Below are positions 25,455 to 35,412 of a stretch of 64,000 nt of DNA, in pieces. Position 1 is the first letter of the stretch. Each line of letters opens with the position of its first letter. The stretch comes from Brevibacillus agri (GTDB lineage Bacteria; Bacillota; Bacilli; Brevibacillales; Brevibacillaceae): the NCBI RefSeq assembly GCF_004117055.1, contig NZ_CP026363.1, positions 2,782,001 to 2,846,000 of the forward strand, in the 5' to 3' direction. The translations under genes were made by a program, and so were the position numbers. Below the pieces are notes generated by a model. The model was given only the letters and a program-made list of their open reading frames with translations, was not told the DNA's origin and did not search any database.

Positions 25455-26380
25455 TTGAAACCGTGCATCTGGGGAAGCGCTACGGTACCCTGCAAGCTTT
25501 GTCAGACTTGAATCTGTCCATCGCGCCGGGAAAAGTGTTCGGCTTCATCGGCCCGAATGGCGCCGGAAAATCGACGACGATGCTGATTTTGTCCACGCTG
25601 CTGGAACAGAGCGAAGGCGAAGCGTACGTCTGCGGCTACAACGTTCGCAAGGACCCGGCCAGCGTGCGCCAGTCGCTCGGCTACATGCCCGACTTTTTTG
25701 GCGTGTACGACAACTTGACGGCTGTGGAATATTTGGAGTTTTACGCGGGCGCCTTTAAAATCCCGGCGCGCAAAAGACGCTCGCTCGTAGCCGACCTGCT
25801 GGAGCTGGTCAACCTGGCGCACAAGGCGGATGCGTTTGTCGATTCCTTGTCGCGGGGGATGCAGCAAAGGCTGGGGCTGGCGAGATGCCTCGTCCACGAT
25901 CCGGCGGTCCTGATTCTCGACGAACCGGCGTCTGGCCTGGACCCGCGGGCGCGCATCGAGCTGCGGGAGATTATCAAGCAACTGCGCGAGATGGGCAAAA
26001 CGATTCTCATCAGCTCGCACATTTTGCCGGAGCTGGCCGAGCTGTGCGATGATATCGGCGTGATCGAAAACGGGAAACTGATCGCGTGCGGCTCTGTCCA
26101 CGAAGTAAGCAGCAGAGAGACAGGCGGAAGCGTCATGCAGCTTCGCGCGCTGCGCAACCTCGACAAAGCGGCGCTGCTGTTGGAAAGCTCGCCGCATGTG
26201 AACCATCTGGAGGAATACATGGGCGGCTTCCGCTTTTATTTTCAGGGCGCCGAGCAGGAAAAGGCCGACCTGTTGCAAGAGCTGATCGACGAGCAGGTGG
26301 CGGTCGTCTACTACGGTGACGCGAAGAAAAACTTGGAGGACGTTTTCATGGCGATTACGGAAGGAGTCGGTATGGAATGA
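25448..26380 (+). CDS. ABC transporter ATP-binding protein
   Basis: A 310-residue ATPase starting at a GTG within the previous gene's end. Walker A is GPNGAGKST (35-43); the signature is LSRGMQQR (about 134), followed by LILDEPASGLDP and an ISSHIL switch region. A C-terminal extension of about 90 residues (after 215) is typical of ABC-2 type exporters of the CcmA/GldA kind. It overlaps the permease gene by four bases (ATGA), so the products are surely made together. Confidence 0.92.
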   Translation: MVIETVHLGKRYGTLQALSDLNLSIAPGKVFGFIGPNGAGKSTTMLILSTLLEQSEGEAYVCGYNVRKDPASVRQSLGYMPDFFGVYDNLTAVEYLEFYAGAFKIPARKRRSLVADLLELVNLAHKADAFVDSLSRGMQQRLGLARCLVHDPAVLILDEPASGLDPRARIELREIIKQLREMGKTILISSHILPELAELCDDIGVIENGKLIACGSVHEVSSRETGGSVMQLRALRNLDKAALLLESSPHVNHLEEYMGGFRFYFQGAEQEKADLLQELIDEQVAVVYYGDAKKNLEDVFMAITEGVGME

Positions 26381-27243
26381 ACGGCTTCCTTTTCAACCCG
26401 ATTCTCGTCAAGGAAATGCGCGAGCGGTTTCGCTCCCGGAAAACGGTGTGCATCCTGGCGATTTACCTGCTCATCATGGGCGGGATTCCGCTTGGTTTTT
26501 TGCTGACAGATACGTTGCGGGCAGAGGCGCTGGGCGAGAATCGCAACCTGTTTCTCATATCAGCGGCGATTCATTATGCGATGGTCTGCTTTGTCGCGCC
26601 TGCCCTGACGGCGGGGGCCATCAGCGGCGAGCGCGAACGGCAGACGCTGCACATTTTGCTGACGACGCAGTTGTCGCCTGCCACGATTGTGTGGAGCAAG
26701 CTGATTACGTCGCTGGCTTTTTCCACGCTGTTGCTCGTCGCCTCCATGCCGCTGTACAGCATTGTCATGCTGTACGGCAGCGTGTCGCCGGAGCAGATGG
26801 CGCAGTTGATTCTGTTTCTGGCCGTCAACATTTTCTTTTTGGGCTCGCTTGGGCTGTTTTGCTCGACATGGATCAAACGCACCTCGATTAGCACGATTAC
26901 TTCGTACGGGATCGCTTTCTTTTTCGTCGTCGGAACCGGGCTGCTCTTTTTCTTCATCGGCGAATGGCTACAGCAAAGCTACCCGGACATGTACCCCGAT
27001 CAAGGCGTCTGGAATTTGCCGGAGCTGCAAGTGCTGGCGGGAATGAATCCGATCATCGTCCTGTTTGGCATACTGGGAGAGACGCTGGACCACTCCGAGC
27101 AGTTCGCCTTTTCGCCGTGGCTGTTTTTTTCCTGCTTTTACGTCGTGCTGGCGCTATTGCTGATGGTGTGGAGCGCGTATTTGCTCAAGCCGATCCGGCG
27201 AAAATGGTGGAGTTGGAAGAAATGGTCTGTTCGTGTAAAATGA
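26377..27243 (+). CDS. ABC-2 type transporter permease
   Basis: A 288-residue membrane protein with about six hydrophobic helices: after NPILVKEMRERFRSRKT come segments at about 20-40, 62-80 (with GAISGERERQTLHILLTTQLS between), 105-130, 145-160, 175-195 and 245-265. The motif GERERQTLHILLTTQL is the conserved cytoplasmic coupling segment of ABC-2 permeases. It is the last gene of the sigma-factor operon. The substrate is unknown. Confidence 0.88.
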   Translation: MNGFLFNPILVKEMRERFRSRKTVCILAIYLLIMGGIPLGFLLTDTLRAEALGENRNLFLISAAIHYAMVCFVAPALTAGAISGERERQTLHILLTTQLSPATIVWSKLITSLAFSTLLLVASMPLYSIVMLYGSVSPEQMAQLILFLAVNIFFLGSLGLFCSTWIKRTSISTITSYGIAFFFVVGTGLLFFFIGEWLQQSYPDMYPDQGVWNLPELQVLAGMNPIIVLFGILGETLDHSEQFAFSPWLFFSCFYVVLALLLMVWSAYLLKPIRRKWWSWKKWSVRVK

Positions 27244-27274
27244 AGGGTGTGTGTCGGAAAAGGGAGGGCTTTTT

Positions 27275-27448
27275 GTGAGCAAACAGGAAGAAGTGCAAAT
27301 TATTGATTTTGAAGAATTGCTCAGATCGATTGAGAGTCGTCTCGCTTCTGCGGGCATGTACGTGCAGCGTGAAGCGATCATTACGATTCTGCAAGCCGAG
27401 GAAGCGTTTTTGCTGGAAAAAGGCGTGCTTCAAGAGTACAGCGAGTAA
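27275..27448 (+). CDS. YozD-like small protein
   Basis: A 57-residue acidic, helical protein, start GTG at 27275 behind AGGGAGGG. FEELLRSIESRLASAGMYVQREAI followed by LQAEEAFLLEKGVLQE has the helix pattern, length and acid balance of YozD proteins of Bacillus, but likeness is only moderate. A terminator follows, and it is separated by 31 bases from the permease gene. Confidence 0.55.
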   Translation: MSKQEEVQIIDFEELLRSIESRLASAGMYVQREAIITILQAEEAFLLEKGVLQEYSE

Positions 27449-27454
27449 AAAGCG

Positions 27455-27488
27455 GACAACCTGCCATGACGGTAGGTTGTTTTTTATA
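27455..27488 (+). terminator. Terminator of the ECF/ABC operon region
   Basis: ACAACCTGCC / GGTAGGTTGT hairpin followed by six T. Confidence 0.88.
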
Positions 27489-27572
27489 GCGGGAAGGTTT
27501 GCCCGGAAAAAAGAGGAAAAGCATCTTCTGTGGTGAATTTGTCCATATCCTTATGACAGAAGAGGTGAATGG

Positions 27573-29009
27573 TTGTTGCGTGCACAAGGCGTCGAGGCTG
27601 GGGTGCTTTCACCCAAAGAGGAATGGTTCCACATTATTCAAAACGTACATAATCATATTTTTACCTTTATCCGGAATGAACAAGACGAATTTGTCCTGGA
27701 TCTGTCGGAAGGCAAGCTCGCGTATGAGTTTGGCGTTGACACGGAAAAATTAAAAGGAATGCGCGCAGAAGATATTTTACGCCAGTACGGGATCGAATCG
27801 ATCATGCCTTACTACCAGCTCGCTTTCGCTGGACAGACGATCGAATACGAGCTTGCGTTTGGTGAACGCTACTTTTCCTCCGTCCTGACGCCGATTTGCC
27901 GCAATGGCATCGTCACTGAAATCATAGGCTCTGCCACAGAGATTACGGAATACAAGCAGATGAAGCAGCAGATGCAGGAGGCAGAAGAGCTGTACCGCAG
28001 TCTGGTCGAGGATACACTGGTCGGCGTCTACATCGCGTATGTGGACGAGCCGGGGTTTGTTTACGTCAACCCGAGGCTCGGCGATATTTTCGGCTACAGT
28101 CAGGAAGAACTGGTGAAAATGACCGCTTCCGACCTCGTCATCGAGGAAGAGCGGGACATTGTTCGCACGCATCAGGAGCGCAGAATCAACGGGGATCGCT
28201 CGAACATTCACTACCAGTTTCGCGGTCTGTGCAAAAACGGCAATCGGATTGATGTCGAGGTGCTGCAAAAAACGAGCACGTACAAGCAAAAGCCGGCTGT
28301 GATCGGGATTGTGCAAGATATTACCGAGCGTAAACAGGCAGAAGAGCTGGTGCGCAAGTCCGAGCTGCTGTCGGTGATCGGGCAGATGGCCGCGGGGGTG
28401 GCCCACGAGATTCGCAATCCGCTGACGTCGCTGAAAGGGTTTGTCCAACTGCTCCGGGCGCACTCCGGCGGCAAGGACGAGTATTACCGGATCATGTTGT
28501 CCGAGCTGGATCGGATCGAATTTATCATCAGCGAATTTCTCGTGCTCGCCAAGCCGCAGGTCGTATTCCAGCGGAAAAGGGAGATGCAGCCGCTCCTGGA
28601 GCAGATCGTCATGATTGCCGACACGCATGCGATCATGTACAACGTCCAGATACTCACCAGCTACGCCGACAATCTGCCTGCCATCGTCTGCGAGGAAAAC
28701 CAGTTGAAGCAAGTGTTTCTCAATTTGTTGAAAAATGCAGTGGAAGCGATGCCGAATGGCGGGGTCGTGACCGTGTCGGCGAGTGTCGAGGACGGGATGA
28801 TGCTGATTGCCTTTACCGACCAAGGCTGCGGCATCGCCGAGGAACAACTGCTGAAACTGGGCGAGCCATTTTTCACCACGAAGCCGAACGGGACGGGACT
28901 CGGGCTTATGGTCAGCTACAAAATCATCGCCAATCACGGCGGGACGATTTCTGTGTGCAGCAAGGAAGAGACAGGGACGACTTTCGAAATCAGATTGCCG
29001 GTGCGATAG
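27573..29009 (+). CDS. PAS-domain sensor histidine kinase, orphan (sporulation-kinase type)
   Basis: A 478-residue soluble kinase; TTG start after AGAGGTG. Two PAS domains (about 15-128 and 137-256, the second with YVNPRLGDIFGYSQEEL and VIGIVQDITERKQ) precede a HisKA domain with the phospho-accepting His278 (AAGVAHEIRNPLTSLKGF) and a HATPase domain (NLLKNAVEAM, DQGCGIAEE, GTGLGLMVSYKI). No response regulator gene is near. FLVLAKPQ after the H-box is shared with B. subtilis KinA, KinC and KinE, so a role in the Spo0A phosphorelay is plausible but inferred. Confidence 0.88.
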   Translation: MLRAQGVEAGVLSPKEEWFHIIQNVHNHIFTFIRNEQDEFVLDLSEGKLAYEFGVDTEKLKGMRAEDILRQYGIESIMPYYQLAFAGQTIEYELAFGERYFSSVLTPICRNGIVTEIIGSATEITEYKQMKQQMQEAEELYRSLVEDTLVGVYIAYVDEPGFVYVNPRLGDIFGYSQEELVKMTASDLVIEEERDIVRTHQERRINGDRSNIHYQFRGLCKNGNRIDVEVLQKTSTYKQKPAVIGIVQDITERKQAEELVRKSELLSVIGQMAAGVAHEIRNPLTSLKGFVQLLRAHSGGKDEYYRIMLSELDRIEFIISEFLVLAKPQVVFQRKREMQPLLEQIVMIADTHAIMYNVQILTSYADNLPAIVCEENQLKQVFLNLLKNAVEAMPNGGVVTVSASVEDGMMLIAFTDQGCGIAEEQLLKLGEPFFTTKPNGTGLGLMVSYKIIANHGGTISVCSKEETGTTFEIRLPVR

Positions 29010-29091
29010 CGCCATTCACCTGTTTGCTTCTGCCGGAAAAAAACGGTATGATGGTGTAGAGAACCAATATCAGCATAAGGACGTGAACGCA

Positions 29092-29397
29092 TTGACAGAA
29101 GATAGCAAAGACCTCGAATTGGGCGATATCATTACGCTGGACGATGAAAACGGTGAACCGTTGGGTGATTTTGAAGTAGTGGCGATGTTCGACCTGAACG
29201 GTAAAGAATATATTGCCTTGACGGAAGCGCTCGAAGACGAGGAGGCCGAAGAAGAGCTGGATGAAGAAGTAGACATCTTCGTATTCCAGATCGACGGCGG
29301 CGAAATGGTTCCATTGGAAGAAGACGAAGAAAGCGCTGTGTACGCGAAGCTGAACGAGGTTCTGGAAGGCATTGAACTGATCGACAAAGGCGAATAA
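29092..29397 (+). CDS. DUF1292 family protein
   Basis: A 101-residue very acidic protein. The TTG at 29092 has AAGGA nine bases upstream and is preferred to the GTG at 29083. LGDIITLDDENGEPLGDFEVVAMFDLNGKEYIAL, then an acidic run (EDEEAEEELDEEVD), then IFVFQID and VYAKLNEVLEGI, match DUF1292 (YrzB-like). These proteins are common in Bacillales next to genes for translation or RNA enzymes; the function is not established. Single-gene unit with its own terminator. Confidence 0.82.
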   Translation: MTEDSKDLELGDIITLDDENGEPLGDFEVVAMFDLNGKEYIALTEALEDEEAEEELDEEVDIFVFQIDGGEMVPLEEDEESAVYAKLNEVLEGIELIDKGE

Positions 29398-29431
29398 TCG
29401 GGTGCCCGCGTTGTTGCGGGATGCTCGCAAG

Positions 29432-29480
29432 CGTAAAAAAGCCACTGCCTGGTTTGAACAAACCGGCAGCGGCTTTTTTG
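29432..29480. terminator. Bidirectional terminator
   Basis: Long stem (AAAAAAGCCACTGCCTGGTTT against AAACCGGCAGCGGCTTTTTT) between the DUF1292 gene and the convergent stress-protein gene. Confidence 0.88.
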
Positions 29481-29489
29481 ATGGGCAGA

Positions 29490-29867
29490 TCAGTCGTTCA
29501 TTTTGATGATGTTGTCTTTCAGGTCGCGGACGACCAAAAGGCAGGTGTAGTCCGTTTCTTGCAGCTCCCTGACCAGCGCGGAGCATTCATCCTTGGTCAA
29601 CCCGAGCTTTTCGAGCCGGGTGCGCAGCTCCTCGCCGCCGTTGTCGAAGAAGTGGGCTTTGCTGTCGATGTCGCCTACAGCACTTTCAAAATGCGTACTG
29701 TATTTATAAAAATTGTCGCGTTGATTCGAGTGGTTTTTATCGGGATTCCACTTCAACACCCAAATGTCATCCTTATGATAGCCGGACGAGTTCAACGCCT
29801 GAATGTCCGAAACCAGCTCCTGATCGTACCGATGAAACTTGACAAACGGCTTGGTCGCACTTATCAA
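29490..29867 (-). CDS. General stress protein 17M-like (YflT domain) protein
   Basis: A 125-residue protein starting at TTG after a G-rich tract. SDIQALNSSGYHKDDIWVL at the front and EELRTRLEKLGLTKDECSALVRELQETDYTCLLVV at the end follow the YflT (general stress protein 17M) pattern of a small alpha/beta fold. A sigma-B promoter was looked for upstream but none was convincing. The upstream 215 bases hold nothing else I can support until the small-RNA promoter. Confidence 0.6.
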   Translation of the reverse strand: MISATKPFVKFHRYDQELVSDIQALNSSGYHKDDIWVLKWNPDKNHSNQRDNFYKYSTHFESAVGDIDSKAHFFDNGGEELRTRLEKLGLTKDECSALVRELQETDYTCLLVVRDLKDNIIKMND

Positions 29868-30046
29868 CGTTATTCCCCCCTATGTCGCCTCAGGAATCGA
29901 TGCTCTAATAGGTTGCCCGCCCGCGCGGTATAGATGAATGGAAATAGTTGCGTGCGCGATGTCGGAAGAAATTGTTTGAACGAGCAGGGATTTTCCAAAA
30001 CGAGCAAGAAATAAAGTAAAGAGCGCAGGCGGGGACTGGTTTCGCT

Positions 30047-30076
30047 TTGACCTCGCTTTGCTGCAAATGCTACACT
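30047..30076 (+). promoter_or_regulatory. Promoter of the candidate small RNA
   Basis: TTGACC at 30047-30052, an 18-base spacer ending ATGC, and TACACT at 30071-30076. TG before the -10 box makes it an extended -10 promoter. Confidence 0.65.
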
Positions 30077-30082
30077 AATGAC

Positions 30083-30185
30083 GAAGCGTCATATGCTTGG
30101 GCTAAACGGTTTCGGCCTGACGCCAGTGGATACGGGGAATACTGTGCAGGATCGGCCATCTCGCTAGGGGCGGGGTGGTTTTTTT
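30083..30185 (+). ncRNA. Candidate free-standing small RNA, about 103 nucleotides
   Basis: A promoter at 30047-30076 and a strong intrinsic terminator bound this segment, and there is no reading frame in it. The predicted transcript folds into three hairpins: AAGC / GCTT at 30084-30098; CCTG..CAGT / ACTG..CAGG at about 30116-30150 with a G-rich loop (TACGGGGAAT); and the terminator CCATCTCGC / GCGGGGTGG (30156-30178, loop TAGGG) followed by seven T. parE has its own promoter beyond the terminator, so the unit is separate from parE. No known RNA family (6S, SRP RNA, common riboswitches) was recognised. Confidence 0.6.
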
Positions 30186-30205
30186 GCCCCATTTTGTGAC
30201 TAGCG

Positions 30206-30235
30206 TTGAATACTATGGGAAGCATACGGTACAAT
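30206..30235 (+). promoter_or_regulatory. Promoter of parE-parC
   Basis: TTGAAT at 30206-30211, an 18-base spacer and TACAAT at 30230-30235. The predicted start is about 140 bases before the chosen parE start. Confidence 0.72.
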
Positions 30236-30380
30236 AGCGATTAAGTGTTCGCTTTTTTTGTGAAATATTCCCTTTCGGACGGAAAGGATGTTTTCCCAAG
30301 AGCAAGGCGATGACCTGTGCGGTTACCAAAACGAAAGCCTGTTTTGGACGCTTTTTCGAAAAGTAGAGGGGAGAGCGCGA

Positions 30381-32351
30381 TTGAAGGAAACAGACACACT
30401 ACATACACTGACCTATACCGAGGAAGATATCCAGGTACTGGAGGGCCTGATCGCCGTCCGCAAGCGCCCTGGGATGTACATAGGCTCGACCGGAAGCAGA
30501 GGTTTGCACCATCTCCTGTGGGAAATCGTCGACAATGCCAAGGATGAGGCGTTGGCTGGCGTCAATGATACGATCATCGTCACGTTGTACAAGGATGGCA
30601 GCGTCAGCGTCGAGGACCACGGTCGGGGAATTCCGACGGGGATGCACAAGACGGGACGGCCCGTTCCGGAAGTCATTTTTACGACGCTTCACGCCGGAGG
30701 AAAATTCGGCGGCGGCGGCTATAAAAAAAGCGGCGGTTTGCACGGCGTAGGCTCCAGCGTCGTCGTGGCCTTGTCCAAGTGGCTCGAAGTGGAGATTCAC
30801 CGCGAAGGCAAGATTCACAAGCAGCGCTTTGCCTACGTAGTCGACGAAAAAGGCATCGAGCACGTCGGCAAGCCCGTTACAGACCTTGAAGTGATCGGAA
30901 CGACCAAAAGGACAGGTACGACTGTGCGCTTCCTGCCGGACGAGGCAATATTTGGCAGCGCGCGCTTTGACTACGAGACGATTCGCGATCGTTTCCGGGA
31001 AACGGCGTTTTTGCTCAAGAAACTGCGCATGGTGCTGATTGACGAGCGCGGCCCGGAGAAGAAGCGGGAAGAATTTTACTTCGAGGACGGTCTGAAGTCG
31101 TACGTCTCCTATTTGAATGAGGGGAAAAACACGCTGCACCCGATCGTTTATTTTGAAGGGGAAAAAGACAACGTCTACGTCGAGCTGGCTTTTCAGTACA
31201 ACGACGGCTACGCGGAAACGCTCGTCTCCTACGTCAACTCGATCGTCACGACAGACGGCGGTACGCATGTCACCGGATTTCGCAACGGAACGACCCGGAT
31301 TTTCAACGAGTTCGCGCGGAAAAAAGGGTATTTGAAGGACAAAGATCCCAACTTGACAGGAAATGATTTGCGGGAAGGTTTCCTCGGTGTGCTGTCATTG
31401 CAAATGGCTGATGTCCAGTTCGAGTCCCAAACCAAGGACAAGCTGGGCAACGAAGAAGCGCGGGCGATCGTCGAGCAAATTGTCTCCGAGAAGCTGGGCT
31501 TCTTCCTCGAGGAAAATCCGGAAATAGGCAAGCTTTTGATCGACAAGGCGTTGCGCTCCGCTGAAATTCGCGAGGAGCTGCGCAAACAGCGCGAAGCTCT
31601 GCGCGGAGACAAAAAAGGCAAGACGGCGAAAAAACGCAAATCCATTTCGGAAAAATTCACGCCGCCGCAATACCGGGATTCCAAACGCAATGAACTGTTT
31701 CTCGTCGAAGGTGACTCTGCGGGCGGCTCTGCGAAGCAGGCGCGCAACTCCGAGTTCCAGGCGCTGTTTTCTCTGCGGGGAAAACCGTTGAATACGGAAA
31801 AGGCCAAGCTGTCTGAAGTGTTGGCGAACGAGGAGTTCCGCACGATTCTGGAAGTGCTGGAGACGGACATCGGGGAAGACTTCGACATCGAAAACTGCGC
31901 GTTTGACAAAGTCATCATCATGTCCGATGCGGACGTCGACGGCTCCCACATCCAGACGCTTTTGCTTACGTTTTTCTTCCGCTACATGCGCCCGATGATC
32001 GCCGCCGGTCATCTGTACATCGCCCAGCCGCCTTTGTACCAGGTGAAAAAACAGGTGAAGGGCAAGCAGACGGAGTCGATCTACTGTTGGAGCGACCACG
32101 AGCTGGAGCAGGCGTTAAAACGGGTCGGACGCGGCGCAGAAGTACAGCGCTACAAAGGCTTGGGCGAGATGAACGCCGATCAGTTGTGGGAAACTACGAT
32201 GAACCCGGAGACGCGAAAACTCATTAAAGTCGAGCTAGAAGACCTCGCTCACTGTGAAAAGCTCGTGACGGTTCTGATGGGGGACAAAGTGCCTCCGCGT
32301 CGCGAGTGGATCGAGAACCACGTTACCTTTGAAGTGGGAGAGGATGAATAA
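30381..32351 (+). CDS. parE: DNA topoisomerase IV subunit B
   Basis: A 656-residue type IIA topoisomerase ATPase subunit. The TTG at 30381 with GAGGGGAG upstream gives the usual ParE length; the frame is open 31 codons further. It has the GHKL motifs ([35 protein letters not shown]), the QTK loop (SQTKDKLGN) and the Toprim motifs [11 protein letters not shown] and [11 protein letters not shown]. With ParC it decatenates daughter chromosomes. parC starts two bases after the stop. ParE rather than GyrB is supported by the pairing with this ParC. Confidence 0.95.
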   Translation: MKETDTLHTLTYTEEDIQVLEGLIAVRKRPGMYIGSTGSRGLHHLLWEIVDNAKDEALAGVNDTIIVTLYKDGSVSVEDHGRGIPTGMHKTGRPVPEVIFTTLHAGGKFGGGGYKKSGGLHGVGSSVVVALSKWLEVEIHREGKIHKQRFAYVVDEKGIEHVGKPVTDLEVIGTTKRTGTTVRFLPDEAIFGSARFDYETIRDRFRETAFLLKKLRMVLIDERGPEKKREEFYFEDGLKSYVSYLNEGKNTLHPIVYFEGEKDNVYVELAFQYNDGYAETLVSYVNSIVTTDGGTHVTGFRNGTTRIFNEFARKKGYLKDKDPNLTGNDLREGFLGVLSLQMADVQFESQTKDKLGNEEARAIVEQIVSEKLGFFLEENPEIGKLLIDKALRSAEIREELRKQREALRGDKKGKTAKKRKSISEKFTPPQYRDSKRNELFLVEGDSAGGSAKQARNSEFQALFSLRGKPLNTEKAKLSEVLANEEFRTILEVLETDIGEDFDIENCAFDKVIIMSDADVDGSHIQTLLLTFFFRYMRPMIAAGHLYIAQPPLYQVKKQVKGKQTESIYCWSDHELEQALKRVGRGAEVQRYKGLGEMNADQLWETTMNPETRKLIKVELEDLAHCEKLVTVLMGDKVPPRREWIENHVTFEVGEDE

Positions 32352-32353
32352 AC

Positions 32354-34903
32354 ATGTTGTCCAATCAGATCATTAACCAGAGCTTCGCGGAAATCATGGG
32401 CAAGCGGTTTGGGGATTACGCCAACCTGGTTATCCTCTCCCGCGCGATTCCCGACGCCCGCGATGGCCTGAAGCCAGTGCAGCGCCGGATTTTGTACGCG
32501 ATGTACCAGGAAGGCAATACGCACGACAAGCCGTACCGCAAATCGGCCAAAACAGTCGGGTACGTCATGGGTACGTACCATCCGCACGGCGACTCGGCGA
32601 TTTACGAAACGATGGTGCGCATGGCGCAATGGTGGAAAATGCGCCAGGTGCTCATTCAGGGACACGGCAACTTCGGAAGCCTCGACGCCGACCCGCCAGC
32701 GGCGATGCGTTACACGGAGTCGAGACTGTCCGCGCTCGCTAACGAGCTTTTGCGCGATATTGAAAAAGATACGGTCATCTTCATCCCGAACTACGACAAC
32801 TCGGCGCAGCAGCCGGCCGTGTTGCCGTCGCGCTTTCCAAACTTGCTGGTGAACGGCGCTACCGGGATTGCCGTCGGCTTTGCCACCGATATTCCTACCC
32901 ACAACCTGGGCGAAGTCATTGACGCGGCGATCGCGCAGATGAAAAATCCGAACATCTCGCTCGACGAACTGATGAAGCACGTCAAAGGCCCGGATTTTCC
33001 GACCGGGGGCATCGTCCAAGGGGTGTCGGGTATTCGCAAGGCGTTTGAGACAGGCCGCGGCCAGTTCATCATTCGCGCGAAGACCCACATGGAAGAGCCA
33101 AAGGGCGGGAAAGTGAAAAAGATCGTCATTTCGGAAATTCCTTTCGAAGTGGTCAAGTCCAAGCTGGTCGCGCAAATAGACGAGCTGGTGATGGACCGCA
33201 AAATCGAAGGCGCGATGGCCGTCCGCGACGAGACAGGGCGCAAGGAAGCGGAAATGAACAAGGTCCGCATCGTCGTCGACATTCGCAAGGAAGCAGATGA
33301 GCAGGCGATTCTGAATTACTTGTACAAAAACACCGACCTGCAAATTTACTACAACTACAACATGAACGTGATCCACGAAGGAACCATCCGCCAGATGGGA
33401 CTTAAAGCGCTGCTCGGCGCGTATATCGACCACCAGAAAGAAGTCGTGACGAATCGCTGCAACTACGACCTTGAGCGCAAGAGCAAACGCAAGCACATCG
33501 TTGAGGGGTTGATTCGCGCCAAATCCATTTTGCGCGAAATCGTCGATACGATTATGGATTCCGAAGACCGGTCCGACGCCAAGAAAAACATCATGGAGAA
33601 GTACGGCTTCACGGATGAGCAGGCCGATGCGATTTTGAGCATCCAGCTCGCCTCCCTGACCCGGCTGGACATCGTCAAGCTGGAAAAAGAGCTTTCGACT
33701 TTGGCCAAAGAGATCGAGGAGCTTGAAGCGATTCTCGCCAGTGAGAAAAAGCTGATTCAGGTCATCACAAGCGAGCTGAACGAAATCAAGAAAAAGTACG
33801 CCGAAGAGCGCCTGACCGAAATCCAGGGAGAGATCGAGGAAATCAAGATCGACATCGCGATGCAGATCAATGCGGAAGACTGCATCGTCACGCTCACCAA
33901 CGAAGGATACATCAAGCGGACGAGTCCGCGCTCCTTCAAGTCAGTGGGCGGAACCCTGGAAACGTGCGGGGTCAAGGAAGGGGACAAGGTTCGCTACTTC
34001 GTGGAGACGAATACGTCCCATACCGCCTTGTTTTTCACGCAGGACGGGAAGTATTTCGCCACGCTCGTCAATGCTTTCCCGGACGACAAGTGGAAGGACA
34101 TCGGCTCCGCGCTGGTCAACGTCATCCCGCTGGAAAAAAATCAGCGCATCGTCGGCTTTACGATCGTGGAAAACTTCAAGCAGCCGCTGTTTGTTTACCA
34201 CGTCAGCAAAAACGGGCTGATTAAAAAGACCGCGCTGTCCGAGTACGAGACCAATCGTTCGAGCGCGTTGGTGGCTGCCAAGCTGAAATCAGAAGATGAC
34301 GAATTTGTGCATGTATTTGTGACAGGCGAAGCAGGCGGCATTTTAGGGGCGACCCGAGACGGCATGGGCATTCGCTTCCCGCAGGGAGAAGTCAGCCCGA
34401 CCGGCCGCGCTTCCAGTGGCGTTAAGGCGATTACGCTCGCGCCTGACGATGCGGTCGTCACCATGCTCCCGATTGAGGAAGAGGACAGCCGCGCCTTCAC
34501 GCTATTGACAGCCGAAGGTGTGGTCAAGCGGACAGCGATTGCGGCCATTCCGCTGCAAGGCCGGGCCGGAAAAGGCGTACAGCTTATTCGCAAGCGCAAA
34601 AACCACCCGCACCAGCTTGCGGCAGTGTTCATCGACGAGACGGTGTACGCGTGGACGGCGCAAAACGAATGGACGCTGGTCGACACGAGCCTGGTCAACG
34701 TCAACGAGCAGGGCGGAATTGGTCGCCACCTGGTAGAAGGCGGCGTCAAATCCGTTGTGTTCGAAACCGTCCTGCCGACAGAGGAAGCAAAAGAAGAACC
34801 AGCAAAAGGCTCTGGAGAGGGCGAATCCGCGAGTGTGCAACCGAAGTCGACAGCGGCGCCTGTCACTTTGTTCGATCTCGAACCTGGCGAAGAGAAGGAA
34901 TGA
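32354..34903 (+). CDS. parC: DNA topoisomerase IV subunit A
   Basis: An 849-residue DNA-cleaving subunit. The winged helix has the catalytic Tyr120 ([11 protein letters not shown]); the quinolone region reads [10 protein letters not shown] with Ser81 and Glu85, the wild-type susceptible form. A coiled-coil tower lies at about 370-490, and a C-terminal beta-pinwheel (from about 500) contains repeats such as [23 protein letters not shown] and [11 protein letters not shown]. The C-terminal tail after 800 is acidic and low in complexity. Operon with parE and the 108-residue gene that begins seven bases downstream. Confidence 0.95.
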   Translation: MLSNQIINQSFAEIMGKRFGDYANLVILSRAIPDARDGLKPVQRRILYAMYQEGNTHDKPYRKSAKTVGYVMGTYHPHGDSAIYETMVRMAQWWKMRQVLIQGHGNFGSLDADPPAAMRYTESRLSALANELLRDIEKDTVIFIPNYDNSAQQPAVLPSRFPNLLVNGATGIAVGFATDIPTHNLGEVIDAAIAQMKNPNISLDELMKHVKGPDFPTGGIVQGVSGIRKAFETGRGQFIIRAKTHMEEPKGGKVKKIVISEIPFEVVKSKLVAQIDELVMDRKIEGAMAVRDETGRKEAEMNKVRIVVDIRKEADEQAILNYLYKNTDLQIYYNYNMNVIHEGTIRQMGLKALLGAYIDHQKEVVTNRCNYDLERKSKRKHIVEGLIRAKSILREIVDTIMDSEDRSDAKKNIMEKYGFTDEQADAILSIQLASLTRLDIVKLEKELSTLAKEIEELEAILASEKKLIQVITSELNEIKKKYAEERLTEIQGEIEEIKIDIAMQINAEDCIVTLTNEGYIKRTSPRSFKSVGGTLETCGVKEGDKVRYFVETNTSHTALFFTQDGKYFATLVNAFPDDKWKDIGSALVNVIPLEKNQRIVGFTIVENFKQPLFVYHVSKNGLIKKTALSEYETNRSSALVAAKLKSEDDEFVHVFVTGEAGGILGATRDGMGIRFPQGEVSPTGRASSGVKAITLAPDDAVVTMLPIEEEDSRAFTLLTAEGVVKRTAIAAIPLQGRAGKGVQLIRKRKNHPHQLAAVFIDETVYAWTAQNEWTLVDTSLVNVNEQGGIGRHLVEGGVKSVVFETVLPTEEAKEEPAKGSGEGESASVQPKSTAAPVTLFDLEPGEEKE

Positions 34904-34909
34904 TGGAAA

Positions 34910-35236
34910 ATGGCAACTCCGTTTGAAGCTTTTGTATCCCCATTGAGCTGGCAGCAGGTGTCGCTTTTGCTCGATACCGTCCTGTATTTTGAAGACGCGC
35001 CCAAGCTGCTTTCGCTTCCGCAGGAGGAAGGCCCGAGCGTGCCTGTTCCGGTGACGGCAGACACGCTGAAAAAGATGCTGGCGAGTCTCGATGAGAACGA
35101 CGCTTTTGAGCGCAAGCCATTCGCGCTTCGCTGGGAAGGCGGCGAGGATGCGGACAGCGGCCACCTCATCGTGCAACTGCCGAACAACGAAACCGTGAGA
35201 CAACCCGCCGTCCTGTCGGCGTTCTCGCCTGTGTAG
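34910..35236 (+). CDS. 108-residue protein of unknown function, parC operon
   Basis: A small acidic protein starting at an ATG behind AAGGAATG, seven bases after parC. WQQVSLLLDTVLYFEDAPK looks helical, then a LIVQLPNNETVRQPA strand follows. No domain was recognised and no membrane segment is present. Its place at the end of the topoisomerase IV operon suggests only shared expression. It is followed by an unusually long terminator hairpin. Confidence 0.6.
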   Translation: MATPFEAFVSPLSWQQVSLLLDTVLYFEDAPKLLSLPQEEGPSVPVPVTADTLKKMLASLDENDAFERKPFALRWEGGEDADSGHLIVQLPNNETVRQPAVLSAFSPV

Positions 35237-35254
35237 GCAAAAAGAGCGGATGAA

Positions 35255-35331
35255 GCAAACGCTTTGGCTCTCGTCCAGGCACCTGTACATGTTTTTTGTA
35301 CAAGTGCCTGGACGTGCCAAAGCGTTTTTTT
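35255..35331 (+). terminator. Long terminator hairpin of the parE-parC operon
   Basis: A stem of about 29 pairs: AAACGCTTTGGC with GCCAAAGCGTTT, interrupted by a small bulge, then GTCCAGGCACCTGTACA with TGTACAAGTGCCTGGAC, then seven T. This is much longer than other terminators in the window. Confidence 0.85.
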
Positions 35332-35412
35332 ACGTTTTCTTACAGTTCAAAGGATTGCCAAAAGATTGGCAGATATGATACAGTTTGAACACTTCCGTTT
35401 TTTATAAGACAG

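Noticed and set aside
27777..29015. Long minus-strand open frame of 412 codons
   Set aside because: It is the shadow of the PAS histidine kinase gene on the other strand. High G+C at third positions generates such frames throughout the window.
30083..30185. Known riboswitch or SRP/6S RNA assignment for the small RNA
   Set aside because: None of the conserved cores of GEMM, cobalamin, ydaO, TPP, ZTP or T-box elements, nor the SRP apical loop, is present.
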